A stretch of 64,000 bases of DNA from Phenylobacterium koreense (GTDB taxonomy: Bacteria; Pseudomonadota; Alphaproteobacteria; Caulobacterales; Caulobacteraceae), in NCBI RefSeq assembly GCF_040545335.1, contig NZ_JBEPLU010000001.1, forward strand, positions 310,001-374,000, in the 5' to 3' direction. The notes under the pieces were generated by a model, which saw nothing but the letters and a program-made list of their open reading frames with translations, was not told where the DNA came from and ran no database searches. Position 1 is the stretch's first letter. Each line of letters begins with the position of its first letter. Positions 23,831 through 33,365 of the stretch are shown here, one piece after another. The position numbers were made by a program, and so were the translations under genes.

Positions 23831-23851
23831 GCGCCCCGCTCTTTCAAAGCC

Positions 23852-25546
23852 TTAGCGGGCGCAGGCGCTGTCGGGGACGCCGGCGGCGCGAGCCCACTGA
23901 TAGACCTCGACCTCTTCGCCGCGCGGCAGGTAGCTGATCGGAAAGGTCTTGCCCTCGCGGGTGACCTGCAGGTTCAGCTTGGCCTGCGGATTCCCCTGCA
24001 CCCCGTCCAGCGCCTGGGCGTAGGTGACGACGTCGCCGTTGCGCAGGCCGGCCTTTGCAGCCTCGGAATCCGGCTTCAGATCGCGGATCGTCTTGACGTC
24101 GCCCACCAGGGACTTGGGCTCGAAGCCCAGGTCGAAGCGGCGGACCTTGCCGGTCGTGCGGGTGAAGCAGGGGCCGAAGCCGTCCGACTCCGGCAGCATC
24201 AGCTCGCCGCGCAGCATGGCGGCGTGGAGATCGGGCCCCGCCTGCCCCAGCTCCCTGATGAGCAGGGCCAGCCAGTCTGCCTCGCTGGTGGATAGGCCCT
24301 TCCGCTCGCGCTCGACCATCTCGATCATCAGGTCGTCCAGCGACCGCTCGCCGCCGGAGGCCTTGCGGATCTTGCCGTCGAGCACGGCGAAGTACATGGC
24401 CCCGCGGTCATAGGGCAGGACGCGGATACGGGTGTCCTCCCAGAAACGCGGCGCGATCTGGTCGTCGGGCGTGTCGTTCAGGGCGTTGGAGTAGTAGCGG
24501 CGTGCGGTGTCGTTCAGGTCGGCCAGGTACTCGTCGGGCGACAAGAGGCCTGCACGCATCGGCAGAAGCCCTTGATAGAACACCGCATTCCCCTCGCCGA
24601 ACCACTGGCCGAGGCCATCGAGCGAGGTCCAGGTGTGGATCATCTCGTGCGCCAGCGTGCCCTTCAGGGCCTCGCCGGAGCCGGTCTTGCCATAGGTGGT
24701 CAGGAACGAGTTGGTCAGGGCGGCCCCGCCCCCGGCGTTGATCGGGTTGTAGCGCAGGAAGACGCGATAGGGCGGCTCGGCCGGATCGCGGAAGAAGCCG
24801 GTCATCCAGCCATGCAGCTTCTCGGTCCAGGCCATGGTCGGGGCAGGATCGAAGGGCGGGGTCCCAAGCCACACGGCCGAGAAGCCGCCGTGGGCGGTCT
24901 GGGGATAGCGATGCATGGGACCGGCCATGAAGACGGTCCGCGCCAGGCGGCCGGCCGGTCCGACGCCCAGGCTGACGTCACCGTCGCCATAGCTGGAGGT
25001 GGCGGCGGAGCCCGCGTCTAGGGAGCTCAGGTCCCAGCGTAGCTGCACGTCGTAGGGCTGCGCGTTCTCGGGCAGCAGGATGAAGGTGTTGCCCACCGCC
25101 GACAGGCCGCGCCCCTCGGTGCGGAGCTGGTAGGGCGGGCCCGAGCCACGCTTGGGCGGGGTGTTGTCGATCGGGGCGCGGTAGCTGACCGTCAGGTCGC
25201 CCCTCACCGGCCGCGCCGCGCTCCAATGGCGCGCATAGACCAGCGAAACCGGATCGTCCTTGTAGGTCAGCGGGACATCGCCGGCTGCATCGGAGGCCTT
25301 CAGTTCGGTCAGGGTGGTGGCGACTGTCGCCGTATTAGCGATCACCACCGGCAGGGTCAGCAGCGGCGCGCCGGCGGGCGCATCGACGCCCGTCATGCGC
25401 AGGGTCACGTACACATGCCCGACGCCATCGGGCTGGTCGGCCGCGCCGGGCTTCAGCAGGACCTCGAAGCGTTCCTGAGCCATCGCCATGGAGGCATGAC
25501 TGACGGTGGCCAGCAGGGCGGCGGCCAGGAAAAACCCCTTACGCAT
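23852..25546 (-). CDS. M61-type secreted peptidase with C-terminal PDZ domain
   Basis: 564 residues from ATG 25546, which overlaps the preceding gene's stop (TGATG); the frame continues upstream but MRKGFFLAAALLATVSHASMAMA is an evident signal peptide. The M61-type zinc motif LAHEMIHTWTSLDG (H-E-x2-H-x-W) is near residue 300, with GEGNAVFYQG (the Glu ligand region) about 20 residues later. The C-terminal 100 residues contain a PDZ-like domain (SLVGDVKTIRDLKPDSEAAKAGLRNGDVV). M61 enzymes such as glycyl aminopeptidase act on peptide N-termini. It is the last gene of a minus-strand run that includes two ornithine-cyclodeaminase-like enzymes, a permease and a TonB receptor, and it has a paralogue at 35260. 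Confidence 0.85.
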   Translation of the reverse strand: MRKGFFLAAALLATVSHASMAMAQERFEVLLKPGAADQPDGVGHVYVTLRMTGVDAPAGAPLLTLPVVIANTATVATTLTELKASDAAGDVPLTYKDDPVSLVYARHWSAARPVRGDLTVSYRAPIDNTPPKRGSGPPYQLRTEGRGLSAVGNTFILLPENAQPYDVQLRWDLSSLDAGSAATSSYGDGDVSLGVGPAGRLARTVFMAGPMHRYPQTAHGGFSAVWLGTPPFDPAPTMAWTEKLHGWMTGFFRDPAEPPYRVFLRYNPINAGGGAALTNSFLTTYGKTGSGEALKGTLAHEMIHTWTSLDGLGQWFGEGNAVFYQGLLPMRAGLLSPDEYLADLNDTARRYYSNALNDTPDDQIAPRFWEDTRIRVLPYDRGAMYFAVLDGKIRKASGGERSLDDLMIEMVERERKGLSTSEADWLALLIRELGQAGPDLHAAMLRGELMLPESDGFGPCFTRTTGKVRRFDLGFEPKSLVGDVKTIRDLKPDSEAAKAGLRNGDVVTYAQALDGVQGNPQAKLNLQVTREGKTFPISYLPRGEEVEVYQWARAAGVPDSACAR

Positions 25547-26496
25547 CAGCGACTTTCCGTTTCCTTGTAGAGCGCCCAGGCGCTGGCCAGATCCTGGACC
25601 ACGTGGCCGAGCGACTTGTAGACGGTGATCTGAGCCGCGCTCTGGCGGCCCTCGACCTGACCGGCCAGCACCTGCCCGATCTCGGCTACGACGTGGGCGT
25701 CGTCGATCAGGCCGGCGGCCTTGGCGGCCAGGAACTCCGCCCCTTGAGCCAGCACGCCCTCGCGGCTGTCTGCGATGAAGCGCGAGCCGGCGACCAGGTC
25801 GTTGTCCACCTCCACAGGCCCGGCATAGCTGGAGCCGACGACGTTCACGTGGGTTCCGGGCTTCAGCCACGCGCCATAGAGGATCGGCTCCTTGGCGGCA
25901 CTGACCGTGCAGACGATGTCGGCCTCGGCGACCGCCGCCTTGGCGTCGGGCGCCGCGGTCACGGGAACGCCCAGCTCAGCGGACATCGCGGCGGCGAAGG
26001 CCTGGGCGCGCTCGGCCGAGCGGCCCCAGACGGTGATCGCTTCCAGCGGCCGGACCTTGGAGATCGCGCGGGCATGGGTCGCGGCCTGCTCGCCATAGCC
26101 CAGCAGCGCCAGCCGCCGCGCGTCGGGCCGCGCCAGGGCGTCGGTGGCCACGGCGCTGGCCGCGGCGGTGCGGATGGCGGTCACCTCGCCGGCATGGACG
26201 ACGCAGACCGGCGCGCCGTTCTCCGGCTCGAACAGCACCACAAGGCCCTGGTGGGACTGGCGGCCCTTGGCGAAGTTCTCGGGGAAGACGCTGATGACCT
26301 TGGCCCCGAACGGCGCATGCTCGCCCAGCGCGCCGGGCATCAGGCCGAACATCCGTCCATCGGCCAGTGGGATGATCGAACGCAGCAGTTGCCGGGTCTC
26401 CCCGGTCGAAAAGGCGATCATCGCCTCGCGAACGATGGGGATGCAGAGCTCGTAGGTGAGGCGGCGGGCGACTTCCTCGCGGTCGATGACGCGCAT
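25546..26496 (-). CDS. Ornithine cyclodeaminase / mu-crystallin family oxidoreductase (copy 1)
   Basis: 316 residues. The nucleotide-binding Rossmann motif LALLGYGEQAATHARAI lies near residue 127, and VVFEPENGAPVCVVHAGEVTAIRTAAASAVATD (about residues 88-120) is the substrate-side signature of the family. Members include ornithine cyclodeaminase, alanine dehydrogenase, ketimine reductase and pyrroline-2-carboxylate reductase, so the reaction cannot be fixed by homology alone. The start ATG shares a base with the permease stop. A second, diverged copy lies on the other side of the permease at 27794. Being cotranscribed with the permease and peptidases points to cyclic or imino amino acid breakdown. 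Confidence 0.8.
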   Translation of the reverse strand: MRVIDREEVARRLTYELCIPIVREAMIAFSTGETRQLLRSIIPLADGRMFGLMPGALGEHAPFGAKVISVFPENFAKGRQSHQGLVVLFEPENGAPVCVVHAGEVTAIRTAAASAVATDALARPDARRLALLGYGEQAATHARAISKVRPLEAITVWGRSAERAQAFAAAMSAELGVPVTAAPDAKAAVAEADIVCTVSAAKEPILYGAWLKPGTHVNVVGSSYAGPVEVDNDLVAGSRFIADSREGVLAQGAEFLAAKAAGLIDDAHVVAEIGQVLAGQVEGRQSAAQITVYKSLGHVVQDLASAWALYKETESR

Positions 26497-27797
26497 CAGG
26501 CGACGGCCTTCTTCGGGGCGAACGCATAGTAGGCGATGCCGATCGCCGCCCAGACCGCGAGCGCGGCGTAGGGCGTCCAGTCGGCGGTGAAGCCGAGCAC
26601 CGCCACGACCAGGGCGGCGACGCAGCCGGCATAGGCCCAGCCGATGGTCGCGCCCGGCGAGAGCTTGAAGCGCGCGGCCTGGTAGATCTCCGGATGCTTT
26701 CGCACCACCACCGTCGCCGAGATGCAGGTCGCCGCGTACTTGAGCAGGGTCGGAATGTTCACCGCCAGGAACAGGCTGGTCAGGTTCATCGGCGCCAGCA
26801 GGCCCAGCGCCGTCGCCGCCAGGATGGCCAGCAGCGCATAGTGCGGCGTGCCGTGCTTCTCGTGAACCTTTGCCAGGACGGAGGGCAGCATGCCCTGGCG
26901 GGCCATGGCGAACAGGCTACGCGAAAAGCCGAGATAGAGCGAGTTGATCGACTTGCAGATCGCGACCACCGCGGCCAGCACGATCAGCGGCTTGGCGACC
27001 GGCCCCATGAACGGCTGGGCCGCGTCGAGCAGCGGCGTCTCGCTCTTGGCCAGAGCCTCGGGGCCGAGCACGCCGATGGCGACGACGCCGACCATCAGGT
27101 AGAGGCCCACGGCGCTGAGGATGGAGAGCCCGATCCCCAGGGGGATTGTCTTCTTGCCGTCCTTGACCTCGTCGCCGATCTCGGTCGCCGCCTCGATGCC
27201 GAAGAAGAGGCCGATCAGCAGCGGGATGGCCGCCAGCATGCCCCCCGTCCCATGCGGCAGCATCGGCTGGAACTTGGCCGGGTCCACGTGCGGCGCGCCC
27301 CAGGCCGAGAACACCAGGAAGAGCACCACCAGCGCCCCCATCAGGATGACCTGCAGCCGTGCGGCCAGCCCAACGCCGTAATAGTTGGCGAGGAAGAACA
27401 GGGCGAAGGTCGCCAGCATGGTCGGCTTGGTCGGCAGGGGCACGACCATGGAGAGGTAGCGCACCATCACCAGGGCCAGGATCAGCATGGCCCCGACGTT
27501 TGAGACGATCCGCAGCCAGGCGATCAGATAGCCGACGAAGGGATGGATGAACCGCCGCGACCACTCGAAGGACGCCCCCGAAGTCGGCAGGGCCGAGCCC
27601 ATGAAGGCGTAGGTCATGGCGATGACGAACATCGGCACGGCGGCGACCAGCACGGCCAGCAGCATGCCGGGCCCGGCCAGGGCGGTGGCCGGCGCGATGA
27701 CCGAGAAGATCGCCACGCCGACGGCGGTTCCAAGGCCCAGGGCGACGACCGCCAACAGGTCGACGCCCTTGTGCATCCGCTGGGTCGCGTCGGTCAT
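26496..27797 (-). CDS. APC-family amino acid permease
   Basis: 433 residues with about 12 hydrophobic spans. The N-terminus GLGTAVGVAIFSVIAPATALAGPGMLLAVLVA (about residues 17-48) is the helix-1 unwound substrate-binding segment of the APC superfamily, in which G-x-G-x-x-x is usual. It carries amino acids across the inner membrane by proton symport or exchange. The gene overlaps the two ornithine-cyclodeaminase-like genes by 1 and 4 nt, so uptake and conversion of one compound are presumably coupled. The precise substrate is unknown. Confidence 0.85.
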   Translation of the reverse strand: MTDATQRMHKGVDLLAVVALGLGTAVGVAIFSVIAPATALAGPGMLLAVLVAAVPMFVIAMTYAFMGSALPTSGASFEWSRRFIHPFVGYLIAWLRIVSNVGAMLILALVMVRYLSMVVPLPTKPTMLATFALFFLANYYGVGLAARLQVILMGALVVLFLVFSAWGAPHVDPAKFQPMLPHGTGGMLAAIPLLIGLFFGIEAATEIGDEVKDGKKTIPLGIGLSILSAVGLYLMVGVVAIGVLGPEALAKSETPLLDAAQPFMGPVAKPLIVLAAVVAICKSINSLYLGFSRSLFAMARQGMLPSVLAKVHEKHGTPHYALLAILAATALGLLAPMNLTSLFLAVNIPTLLKYAATCISATVVVRKHPEIYQAARFKLSPGATIGWAYAGCVAALVVAVLGFTADWTPYAALAVWAAIGIAYYAFAPKKAVA

Positions 27798-28771
27798 AGA
27801 GTCCTTCCGGTGACGTTCTGATAGAGCCAGGCCGCGACCGCCAGATCCTGGGCGGCGTGGCCGAGCGACTTGTAGAGGGTGATCTCGCGCTCGTCGGTGC
27901 GGCCGGGCCTCGCGCCGGCCAGGACCTCGCCGATCTCGGCGGCGATATGGCTGTCGTCCACCAGGCCGGCGGCCTTGGCGCGGAGGAACTCTCCGCCATG
28001 CGCCAGCACATGCTCGCGATGGTCGACGATGAAGCGGCCAGCGGCCACCAGGTCGCCGGCGATCTCCGCCTGGGCCGGCCCGCTGGAGCCGACGATGTTG
28101 ACGTGCGCGCCGGGCGAGACCATCCCCGCCTCCAGCACCGGATCGACGGCCGAGGTGACGGTGCAGATCATGTCGGCGCCATCGAGCGCCTCAGGCAGGG
28201 CTGCGGCCCTGGCGACGACGCCGGTCTCGCCCCAGACCTCGGCGGCCAGGGTCTCAGCGCGGTCGGCGGCGCGCCCCCAGATGCGGATCTCGCGCAGGCG
28301 GCGCGTCTTGGCGATCGCAAGGGCGTGGGCCTTGGCCTGCAGGCCGGTTCCGAGGATGGCGAGGGTGTCGGCGTCCGGGCGGGCCAGGGCCTCCGTCGCC
28401 ACGGCGCTGGCGGCGGCGGTGCGGATGGCCGTGATCGCCCCGGCATCGGCAAGGCAGATCGGCGCGCCGCTTTCCGGGTCGAACAGCATGACTAGGCCCT
28501 CGTGGGCCTTGGAGCCGTCGGCGTGCTTGAAGACGCTGATGAGCTTGGCGCCGAAGACGCCGCGTTCGGAGAGCGCGGCCGGCATGATGGCGAAGGTCCT
28601 CCCCTCGCCCAACCCGATGAAGCTGCGCAGAAGCTGGCGGACCCGGCCGTCCGACAGGGCGATCATCGCCTCGCGCACCGCCGGGATCGCCGCTTCGTAG
28701 CTCAAGCGGGCATGGACTTCGTCGCCGCCGAGGACGAGGAGGCCGCTCAGATCGTCGCCCGTCCCGCCCAT
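27794..28771 (-). CDS. Ornithine cyclodeaminase / mu-crystallin family oxidoreductase (copy 2)
   Basis: 325 residues from ATG 28771; the open frame extends far upstream but lacks homology there. It has the Rossmann motif LAILGTGLQAKAHALAI and the family signature MLFDPESGAPICLADAGAITAIRTAAASAVATE. It is homologous to the gene at 25546 but clearly diverged, so the pair may act on different enantiomers, on successive intermediates or as a hetero-oligomer. It overlaps the permease by 4 nt and starts about 100 nt after the stop of the TonB receptor gene, on the same strand. Confidence 0.8.
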   Translation of the reverse strand: MGGTGDDLSGLLVLGGDEVHARLSYEAAIPAVREAMIALSDGRVRQLLRSFIGLGEGRTFAIMPAALSERGVFGAKLISVFKHADGSKAHEGLVMLFDPESGAPICLADAGAITAIRTAAASAVATEALARPDADTLAILGTGLQAKAHALAIAKTRRLREIRIWGRAADRAETLAAEVWGETGVVARAAALPEALDGADMICTVTSAVDPVLEAGMVSPGAHVNIVGSSGPAQAEIAGDLVAAGRFIVDHREHVLAHGGEFLRAKAAGLVDDSHIAAEIGEVLAGARPGRTDEREITLYKSLGHAAQDLAVAAWLYQNVTGRTL

Positions 28772-28872
28772 GCGCAAACTCCAGTCCAGAATAGTACGCG
28801 GCGTCGGCCCATGGGGGAGGCCGACGCCGCTGACGACCACGCAGGGAGGGAGCCACCGCGCGGTCGAAGCGC

Positions 28873-31812
28873 TTAGAACCGCGCGGTCAGGCCCACATAG
28901 TACTGACGGCCGAGAATGTCGCCGTAGTCGCGGGTCGGATATGACGGCTGCTCGTCGGTCAGGTTCGTGACGCCGCCGCGGATCGTGTACTTGTCGAACT
29001 CGTACTGGGCCGAGATGCTGTGGCGGATGTTCGCCTTCACATTCGGGACCGGCTTCGACTCGATGGTGTCCGTGATGTCGACCTTGGCGTCGTCCAGATA
29101 CTGGAGCTGATAGGTCGCGCGGAACGGACCGCGAGCGTAACGGGCGTCGAAACGAGCCACCCACTCCGGCGTCTTCGTCGTGCCGTCTTCGCGCAGGAGG
29201 TCGAAGCCGGTGACCGAGGTCTCCAGCTTCGAGGTGTGCGTCGCCTGGACGCCCAGCTCGAGTTCGCCGAGATCGGCGTCGTCGAAGAAGCGGCCGACCT
29301 GGAAGCGGTAGTTGATGTCGTAGACTTCACCGCGATAGGTGACCTGACCGGCGTTGTAGGTGGTCTGCAGCGCGGTCACGACGTGGCCTTGGTCGTTGCG
29401 GGTGAAGGTGCCACAGACGTCCGCCGGCATGACCGAAGAGTCGTAGCAGGTGGCCAGGAAGTTCGCGGGCTCGAACAGCGAGAGGCCATCGGTGAGGTCG
29501 ATCTCGATGCGGTCGAAGATCACCGTCAGGCCGGGCACGAAGGTCGGCTGGAACACGAAGCCATAGGTGGTCGTATCGGCGATTTCGTTCCGCAGATCGA
29601 GGTTGCCGCCAGTGGTGACCAACGCGTTGGTGAAGTTCTCCGACGGGTCTTGGAAGCCTTCCAGCGGGCCATAGCTCGGGTTCGCCGCGAACAGCGCCTG
29701 GCAGTTGGCGATCCGGACCGCCGGGTTCGGGCCGCCGTTGATGCGGTCGGCGTCACAGGGATCCCGCGAGATGGAGCCCAGGGCCGTACGGGACGGCTCG
29801 AACATCTGGTCCAGGGTCGGCGCGCGGAAGTTGCGGCTGCGCGAGGCGCGCAGGCCGAAGCCTTCGAAGACGCCCCACTGCAGGCCGGCGCTCCAGATGT
29901 TTTCCTTGCCGGCGATCGAGTTGTCCACGTGGCGATAGGCGCCGTTGAGGTCGAGCGAACGGAACAGCGGCATGGAGAAGTCGCCGCCAAGCAGCGGCAC
30001 CAGCAGTTCGGCCGAGAACTCGTTGGTATGGTAAGAGGCCGAGGTGCCCTGAACCGGCACGCCAGCGCCGGTCAGGCCGAGACGGTCGGCCTCATAAGGT
30101 GAGAACTTCGCCTCTTCGCGGCGGTACTCGTAGGCGACGCTGAACTTGCTGGCGCCGGCCGGCAGTTCGAAGAGATCGCCGCCCAGGGTGGCCAGGAAGT
30201 TGTCCTGGGTGTTGAGGAACTCATCACCCGTGACCACCGTGGCGTAGCCGCGCGCGCCCTGGCTGACATTGCCCTGGCCGAACGGATTGATCGGGGCGCA
30301 GGCCGCGTCGTCGTTGGCGGTCGTAGCGTCGGCGTTGATGGCGCAGACGATGTTGCCGGCGCTGTTGCGGGCGGCGTCGATCGCGTTGTTGAACTTCGCG
30401 GTGTTGACGCCCCAGCCGCTGGACGAACCCTTGGCCTGGGCGCGGCTGTAGGAGGCGCTCCAGTAGAAGTTCCGGTCGGCGTAGTCGAAATCCCCGTCGA
30501 GGCTGACGAGGCCGCGATAGGTCTCGGTGGTGGTTACCCGGTTACGGGTCGGCAGCAAATCGGTCCACCACTTGGAGAGGAAGATCGGCGGGCCGCCGGC
30601 GCCCAGGATCGAACGCGCCTGATCCGACAGATACGGGTTGCTGCGGTTCAGCGTGATGTAGCCCGAGCCGGTGCTCGGCTGGTTCAGCACGGTGTTGCTG
30701 GCCTGCTCGCCGTAGGGATCGCGCGCCTCGACCTTGGCGTAGAGGAATTCGCCCGACAGCTTGATCCGGTCGGTGATGTCGTAGTGGCCGATAAGGTTGG
30801 TGTTGAACCGCTCGACGCCGGCATAGAGCGCGGCCAGCTCGCCGTAGCGGAGCCCCTCGCCGCCTTCGGCGAACGGCGGAGCGCCCTGGATCACGCCCGG
30901 ATTGTAGGGAACCAGGTCGCCGTTGTTGTTGAACTGCAGCGGCACGCCGTTGTAGCCGAGCATCGCCGCGAGCGGCGCCGGAGCGCGGTTGAACAGCACG
31001 CCGTTGGCGTTGAATTCCCAGAAGTGCGCGTCGAAGATTTCCTTCAGCGCCGGAACGCCGTCGTTCGGACCCTTATTGGCTGGGTTGGTGACGGTCAGGC
31101 GTCCGAGGGCGCTGCGCGGGCGATCATAGTCGAACAGCGGATCGGTCTTCGACCATTCGACGTTCACCGCCACGTTGCCGCGGTCGTCGGCGAAGTTCTT
31201 GCCGAACGTGCCGCGCAGCGAGGTCTGCGGGTAGTCGCCGCGCGAGGAGACGCCGTACTGGGCGTCGAGCTCGACGCCGTCGAAGCTGTCCTTCAGCACG
31301 TAGTTCACGACGCCGGCGATGGCGTCGGAGCCGTAGACGGCCGCACCGCCCGCCTGGACCACGTCCACGCGCTCGATCAGGCCGGTCGGGATGGTGTTGG
31401 TGTCGACGACGCGGTCGCCGCCGGCCGAGGAGGTCACGAACCGGCGGCCATTGACCAGGGTCAGGGTGCGGCCTTCGCCGAGACCGAACAGGTTCGGGTA
31501 CTGGCGGCCGTCGCCAGCCGCTTCGCCCGAGCCGTCGGGCTGCGGGACCATGACGGTCATGGACGTGATCTGGTTCAGGACCTGGCCGGCCTGGACGAAG
31601 CCACGGTCCACCATGCTCTGCTGGTCCACCACGGTGACGGGAGCTTCGGTGTTCACCTCGGCGCGACGAATGCGCGAGCCGGTGACCACGATTTCCTCGA
31701 CCGTCTCGGCGTCTTGCGCGAAAGCCGGCGCGGCCGCGAAGGCCGACGCAAGCGCCAGACCGCCCAGCACGCTGGAGGCGAGCAAGCGCCCGCGAACCGA
31801 TTGAACCTTCAT
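28873..31812 (-). CDS. TonB-dependent outer membrane receptor
   Basis: 979 residues with a signal peptide (MKVQSVRGRLLASSVLGGLALASAFAAAPAFA). A TonB-box-like segment ETVEEIVVTGSRI (about residues 36-48) is followed by the plug domain (about 55-190, including the VNGRRFVTSSAGGDRVVDTNTIP region and DAIAGVVNYVLKD). The 22-strand barrel ends in the aromatic YYVGLTARF. Its size and the N-terminal motif resemble the large TonB receptors of Caulobacterales, Xanthomonadales and Sphingomonadales used for peptides or carbohydrates. With the downstream permease, M61 peptidase and ornithine-cyclodeaminase-like genes on the same strand, import of a peptide or peptide-like compound is the best guess. The upstream 237 bp contain a GCAT-N5-ATGC dyad. 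Confidence 0.88.
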   Translation of the reverse strand: MKVQSVRGRLLASSVLGGLALASAFAAAPAFAQDAETVEEIVVTGSRIRRAEVNTEAPVTVVDQQSMVDRGFVQAGQVLNQITSMTVMVPQPDGSGEAAGDGRQYPNLFGLGEGRTLTLVNGRRFVTSSAGGDRVVDTNTIPTGLIERVDVVQAGGAAVYGSDAIAGVVNYVLKDSFDGVELDAQYGVSSRGDYPQTSLRGTFGKNFADDRGNVAVNVEWSKTDPLFDYDRPRSALGRLTVTNPANKGPNDGVPALKEIFDAHFWEFNANGVLFNRAPAPLAAMLGYNGVPLQFNNNGDLVPYNPGVIQGAPPFAEGGEGLRYGELAALYAGVERFNTNLIGHYDITDRIKLSGEFLYAKVEARDPYGEQASNTVLNQPSTGSGYITLNRSNPYLSDQARSILGAGGPPIFLSKWWTDLLPTRNRVTTTETYRGLVSLDGDFDYADRNFYWSASYSRAQAKGSSSGWGVNTAKFNNAIDAARNSAGNIVCAINADATTANDDAACAPINPFGQGNVSQGARGYATVVTGDEFLNTQDNFLATLGGDLFELPAGASKFSVAYEYRREEAKFSPYEADRLGLTGAGVPVQGTSASYHTNEFSAELLVPLLGGDFSMPLFRSLDLNGAYRHVDNSIAGKENIWSAGLQWGVFEGFGLRASRSRNFRAPTLDQMFEPSRTALGSISRDPCDADRINGGPNPAVRIANCQALFAANPSYGPLEGFQDPSENFTNALVTTGGNLDLRNEIADTTTYGFVFQPTFVPGLTVIFDRIEIDLTDGLSLFEPANFLATCYDSSVMPADVCGTFTRNDQGHVVTALQTTYNAGQVTYRGEVYDINYRFQVGRFFDDADLGELELGVQATHTSKLETSVTGFDLLREDGTTKTPEWVARFDARYARGPFRATYQLQYLDDAKVDITDTIESKPVPNVKANIRHSISAQYEFDKYTIRGGVTNLTDEQPSYPTRDYGDILGRQYYVGLTARF

Positions 31813-32006
31813 AATACCCCCTTTTCAGTCGCGGCTTTTTCCGCCGCGATACGCGCCTGCCAGTCCCCGTGATGGCAGGCCGCTCAAGACCGACTTGCGC
31901 TTTTACGCTTGTGGAAAACTAGGTCGGCCGAACCGGTTTTTCTTTTCGTTCTTCAAACCGACACCGAAGCATCGCAGATGAATTATGCGATCAGGTATGT
32001 TTGCCT

Positions 32007-32019
32007 GCATGGGCAATGC
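32007..32019. promoter_or_regulatory. GCAT-N5-ATGC dyad, candidate Lrp-type operator (copy 1)
   Basis: GCAT-GGGCA-ATGC lies 195 nt upstream of the TonB receptor start. A second inverted repeat, ATCGCA-N9-TGCGAT, sits at 31971-31991 with an A/T-rich centre, as Lrp-like sites often have. Both lie in the only non-coding gap from which the minus-strand uptake genes can be transcribed. Confidence 0.5.
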
Positions 32020-32049
32020 GCGATATCGAAATGGGACGACCGAGCATTA

Positions 32050-33207
32050 TCACCGCTTACGGTAGAGCCGAAGCGCCGCGGCCAAGCGCCCCAGGCCGTC
32101 GTCCAATTCCGCCGCATCGCGGCCAAAACCGAGCCTCACATGGCCCGGCGTTCCGAAGAATTCCCCGGGCGCGACCACCAGGTGATGCTCGCTCCAGAGC
32201 CAGTCCGTCAGGGCGCGGGTGTCGGACACGCCGACGACCTTTGGAAAATACATGCAGCCGTATGGCGGCGGCTCGCCCTCCAGCAGCCCCTCGGCGATCA
32301 TCTGACGGGCATGGCGCTCGGCCACCGGACGGGTCGCGGCAAGCAACGCCTTCCAGTGCCCATCGAAGGGCTCGATGTTCTCGAGCACCCGAGCGGCGAC
32401 CGCGTGCGAGAGCTTGGAGACGCCCCAGTCACCCTGGTCGCTCGCGGCCAGGATAGCGCGCGCGTCCTCGGCCGAGGCGATGGCCCAGCCGCATTTGAGC
32501 GCGAAGAGCCCCTGCGCCTTTGTCAAGCTGCCGACGCTGATGATCCGCGGCGAGAGCGTCGCCTTGGCGGGGGCCGGTCCGGCGAAGTCGCCATAGACCT
32601 CGTCGATGACGATACGGACGTTCTCCGGAAGAGCCGCGAGCAGCGCCAGCACCGCCTCGTCCGAAAGCGCCGCCCCGGAAGGGTTGTGCAGGTGGGTCAG
32701 CAGGACCAGGCGGGTGCGGGGGCCAACCAGAGCGGCCAGCTCGACCGGCTCGATCTGGAAATCCGGCGCCCGGCGCGGGACGTAGCTGACGCTCGCGCCG
32801 GCGGCCGCGGCCAGGCTCGGCAGCAGGTCGAAGCACGGCGTCTCGACGATGACGTGGTCGCCTGGCTCGACATAAGCCCGGATCGCCATCGCCATGGCGC
32901 TGGTCGCGCCGGTCGTCGAGACGACGTTCTCCCGCTGGACGCCGTAGCGCTGCGCGACCGCGGCGGCCACGAAGCGGTTGCCGTTGACAAAGACGCTTTC
33001 ATAGCGGTCGGTGATCTGCTCGCCGAACGCCTCGCGCACCACGCGCGCCAGCAGTTCGGTCGGCTCCTTTATGGTGGAGTCATAGAGCACAGCCGCGTCC
33101 CGGGTCGTCGCCACGGCGCGCATCATCGCCTTCACCCAGTCGGCATAGTCGTCCGCCGACGGGATATGAGCTCCCGCCGTCTCGGGGGACTTACTCGCCT
33201 TGCTCAA
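32050..33207 (-). CDS. Class I/II PLP aminotransferase
   Basis: 385 residues, fold-type I aminotransferase without a signal peptide. Recognised blocks: STTGATSAMAMAIRAYVEPGDHVIVETPCFD (about residues 95-125), LLTHLHNPSGAAL (the N-P-x-G segment), VIDEVYGDF (PLP-binding Asp and Tyr) and SVGSLTKAQGLFALKCGW with the Schiff-base Lys at K230. It should move an amino group between amino and oxo acids in the cytoplasm. It is divergent from the Lrp regulator gene, with a GCAT-N5-ATGC dyad in the shared 158-bp gap. That is the classical layout of an Lrp-controlled amino acid catabolic gene. The substrate is unknown. Confidence 0.82.
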   Translation of the reverse strand: MSKASKSPETAGAHIPSADDYADWVKAMMRAVATTRDAAVLYDSTIKEPTELLARVVREAFGEQITDRYESVFVNGNRFVAAAVAQRYGVQRENVVSTTGATSAMAMAIRAYVEPGDHVIVETPCFDLLPSLAAAAGASVSYVPRRAPDFQIEPVELAALVGPRTRLVLLTHLHNPSGAALSDEAVLALLAALPENVRIVIDEVYGDFAGPAPAKATLSPRIISVGSLTKAQGLFALKCGWAIASAEDARAILAASDQGDWGVSKLSHAVAARVLENIEPFDGHWKALLAATRPVAERHARQMIAEGLLEGEPPPYGCMYFPKVVGVSDTRALTDWLWSEHHLVVAPGEFFGTPGHVRLGFGRDAAELDDGLGRLAAALRLYRKR

Positions 33208-33325
33208 TTTGTCGCCCCCAGTGGCGGCTCGCCGCTACGTAGGGGCCGCCGAATGATCATGGAGAGAGCCTATCCCCGGAGTGAGGATTATCTTGCCTAA
33301 GTCGCCCTTGACAGGCGCAACTCCC

Positions 33326-33338
33326 GCATCCGCTATGC
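33326..33338. promoter_or_regulatory. GCAT-N5-ATGC dyad in the lrp / aminotransferase gap (copy 2)
   Basis: GCAT-CCGCT-ATGC ends 27 nt before the lrp ATG and is followed by AGGAGCAT, which makes an overlapping ATGC-N4-GCAT. Placement over the lrp promoter is what autoregulation would need. Confidence 0.5.
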
Positions 33339-33365
33339 AGGAGCATTTGATTAAGGACATAAGCT

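Noticed and set aside
23852-25870. Extended start of the M61-type gene to 25870
   Set aside because: The extra 108 codons are antisense-like and overlap the conserved cyclodeaminase gene; a signal peptide starts at 25546.
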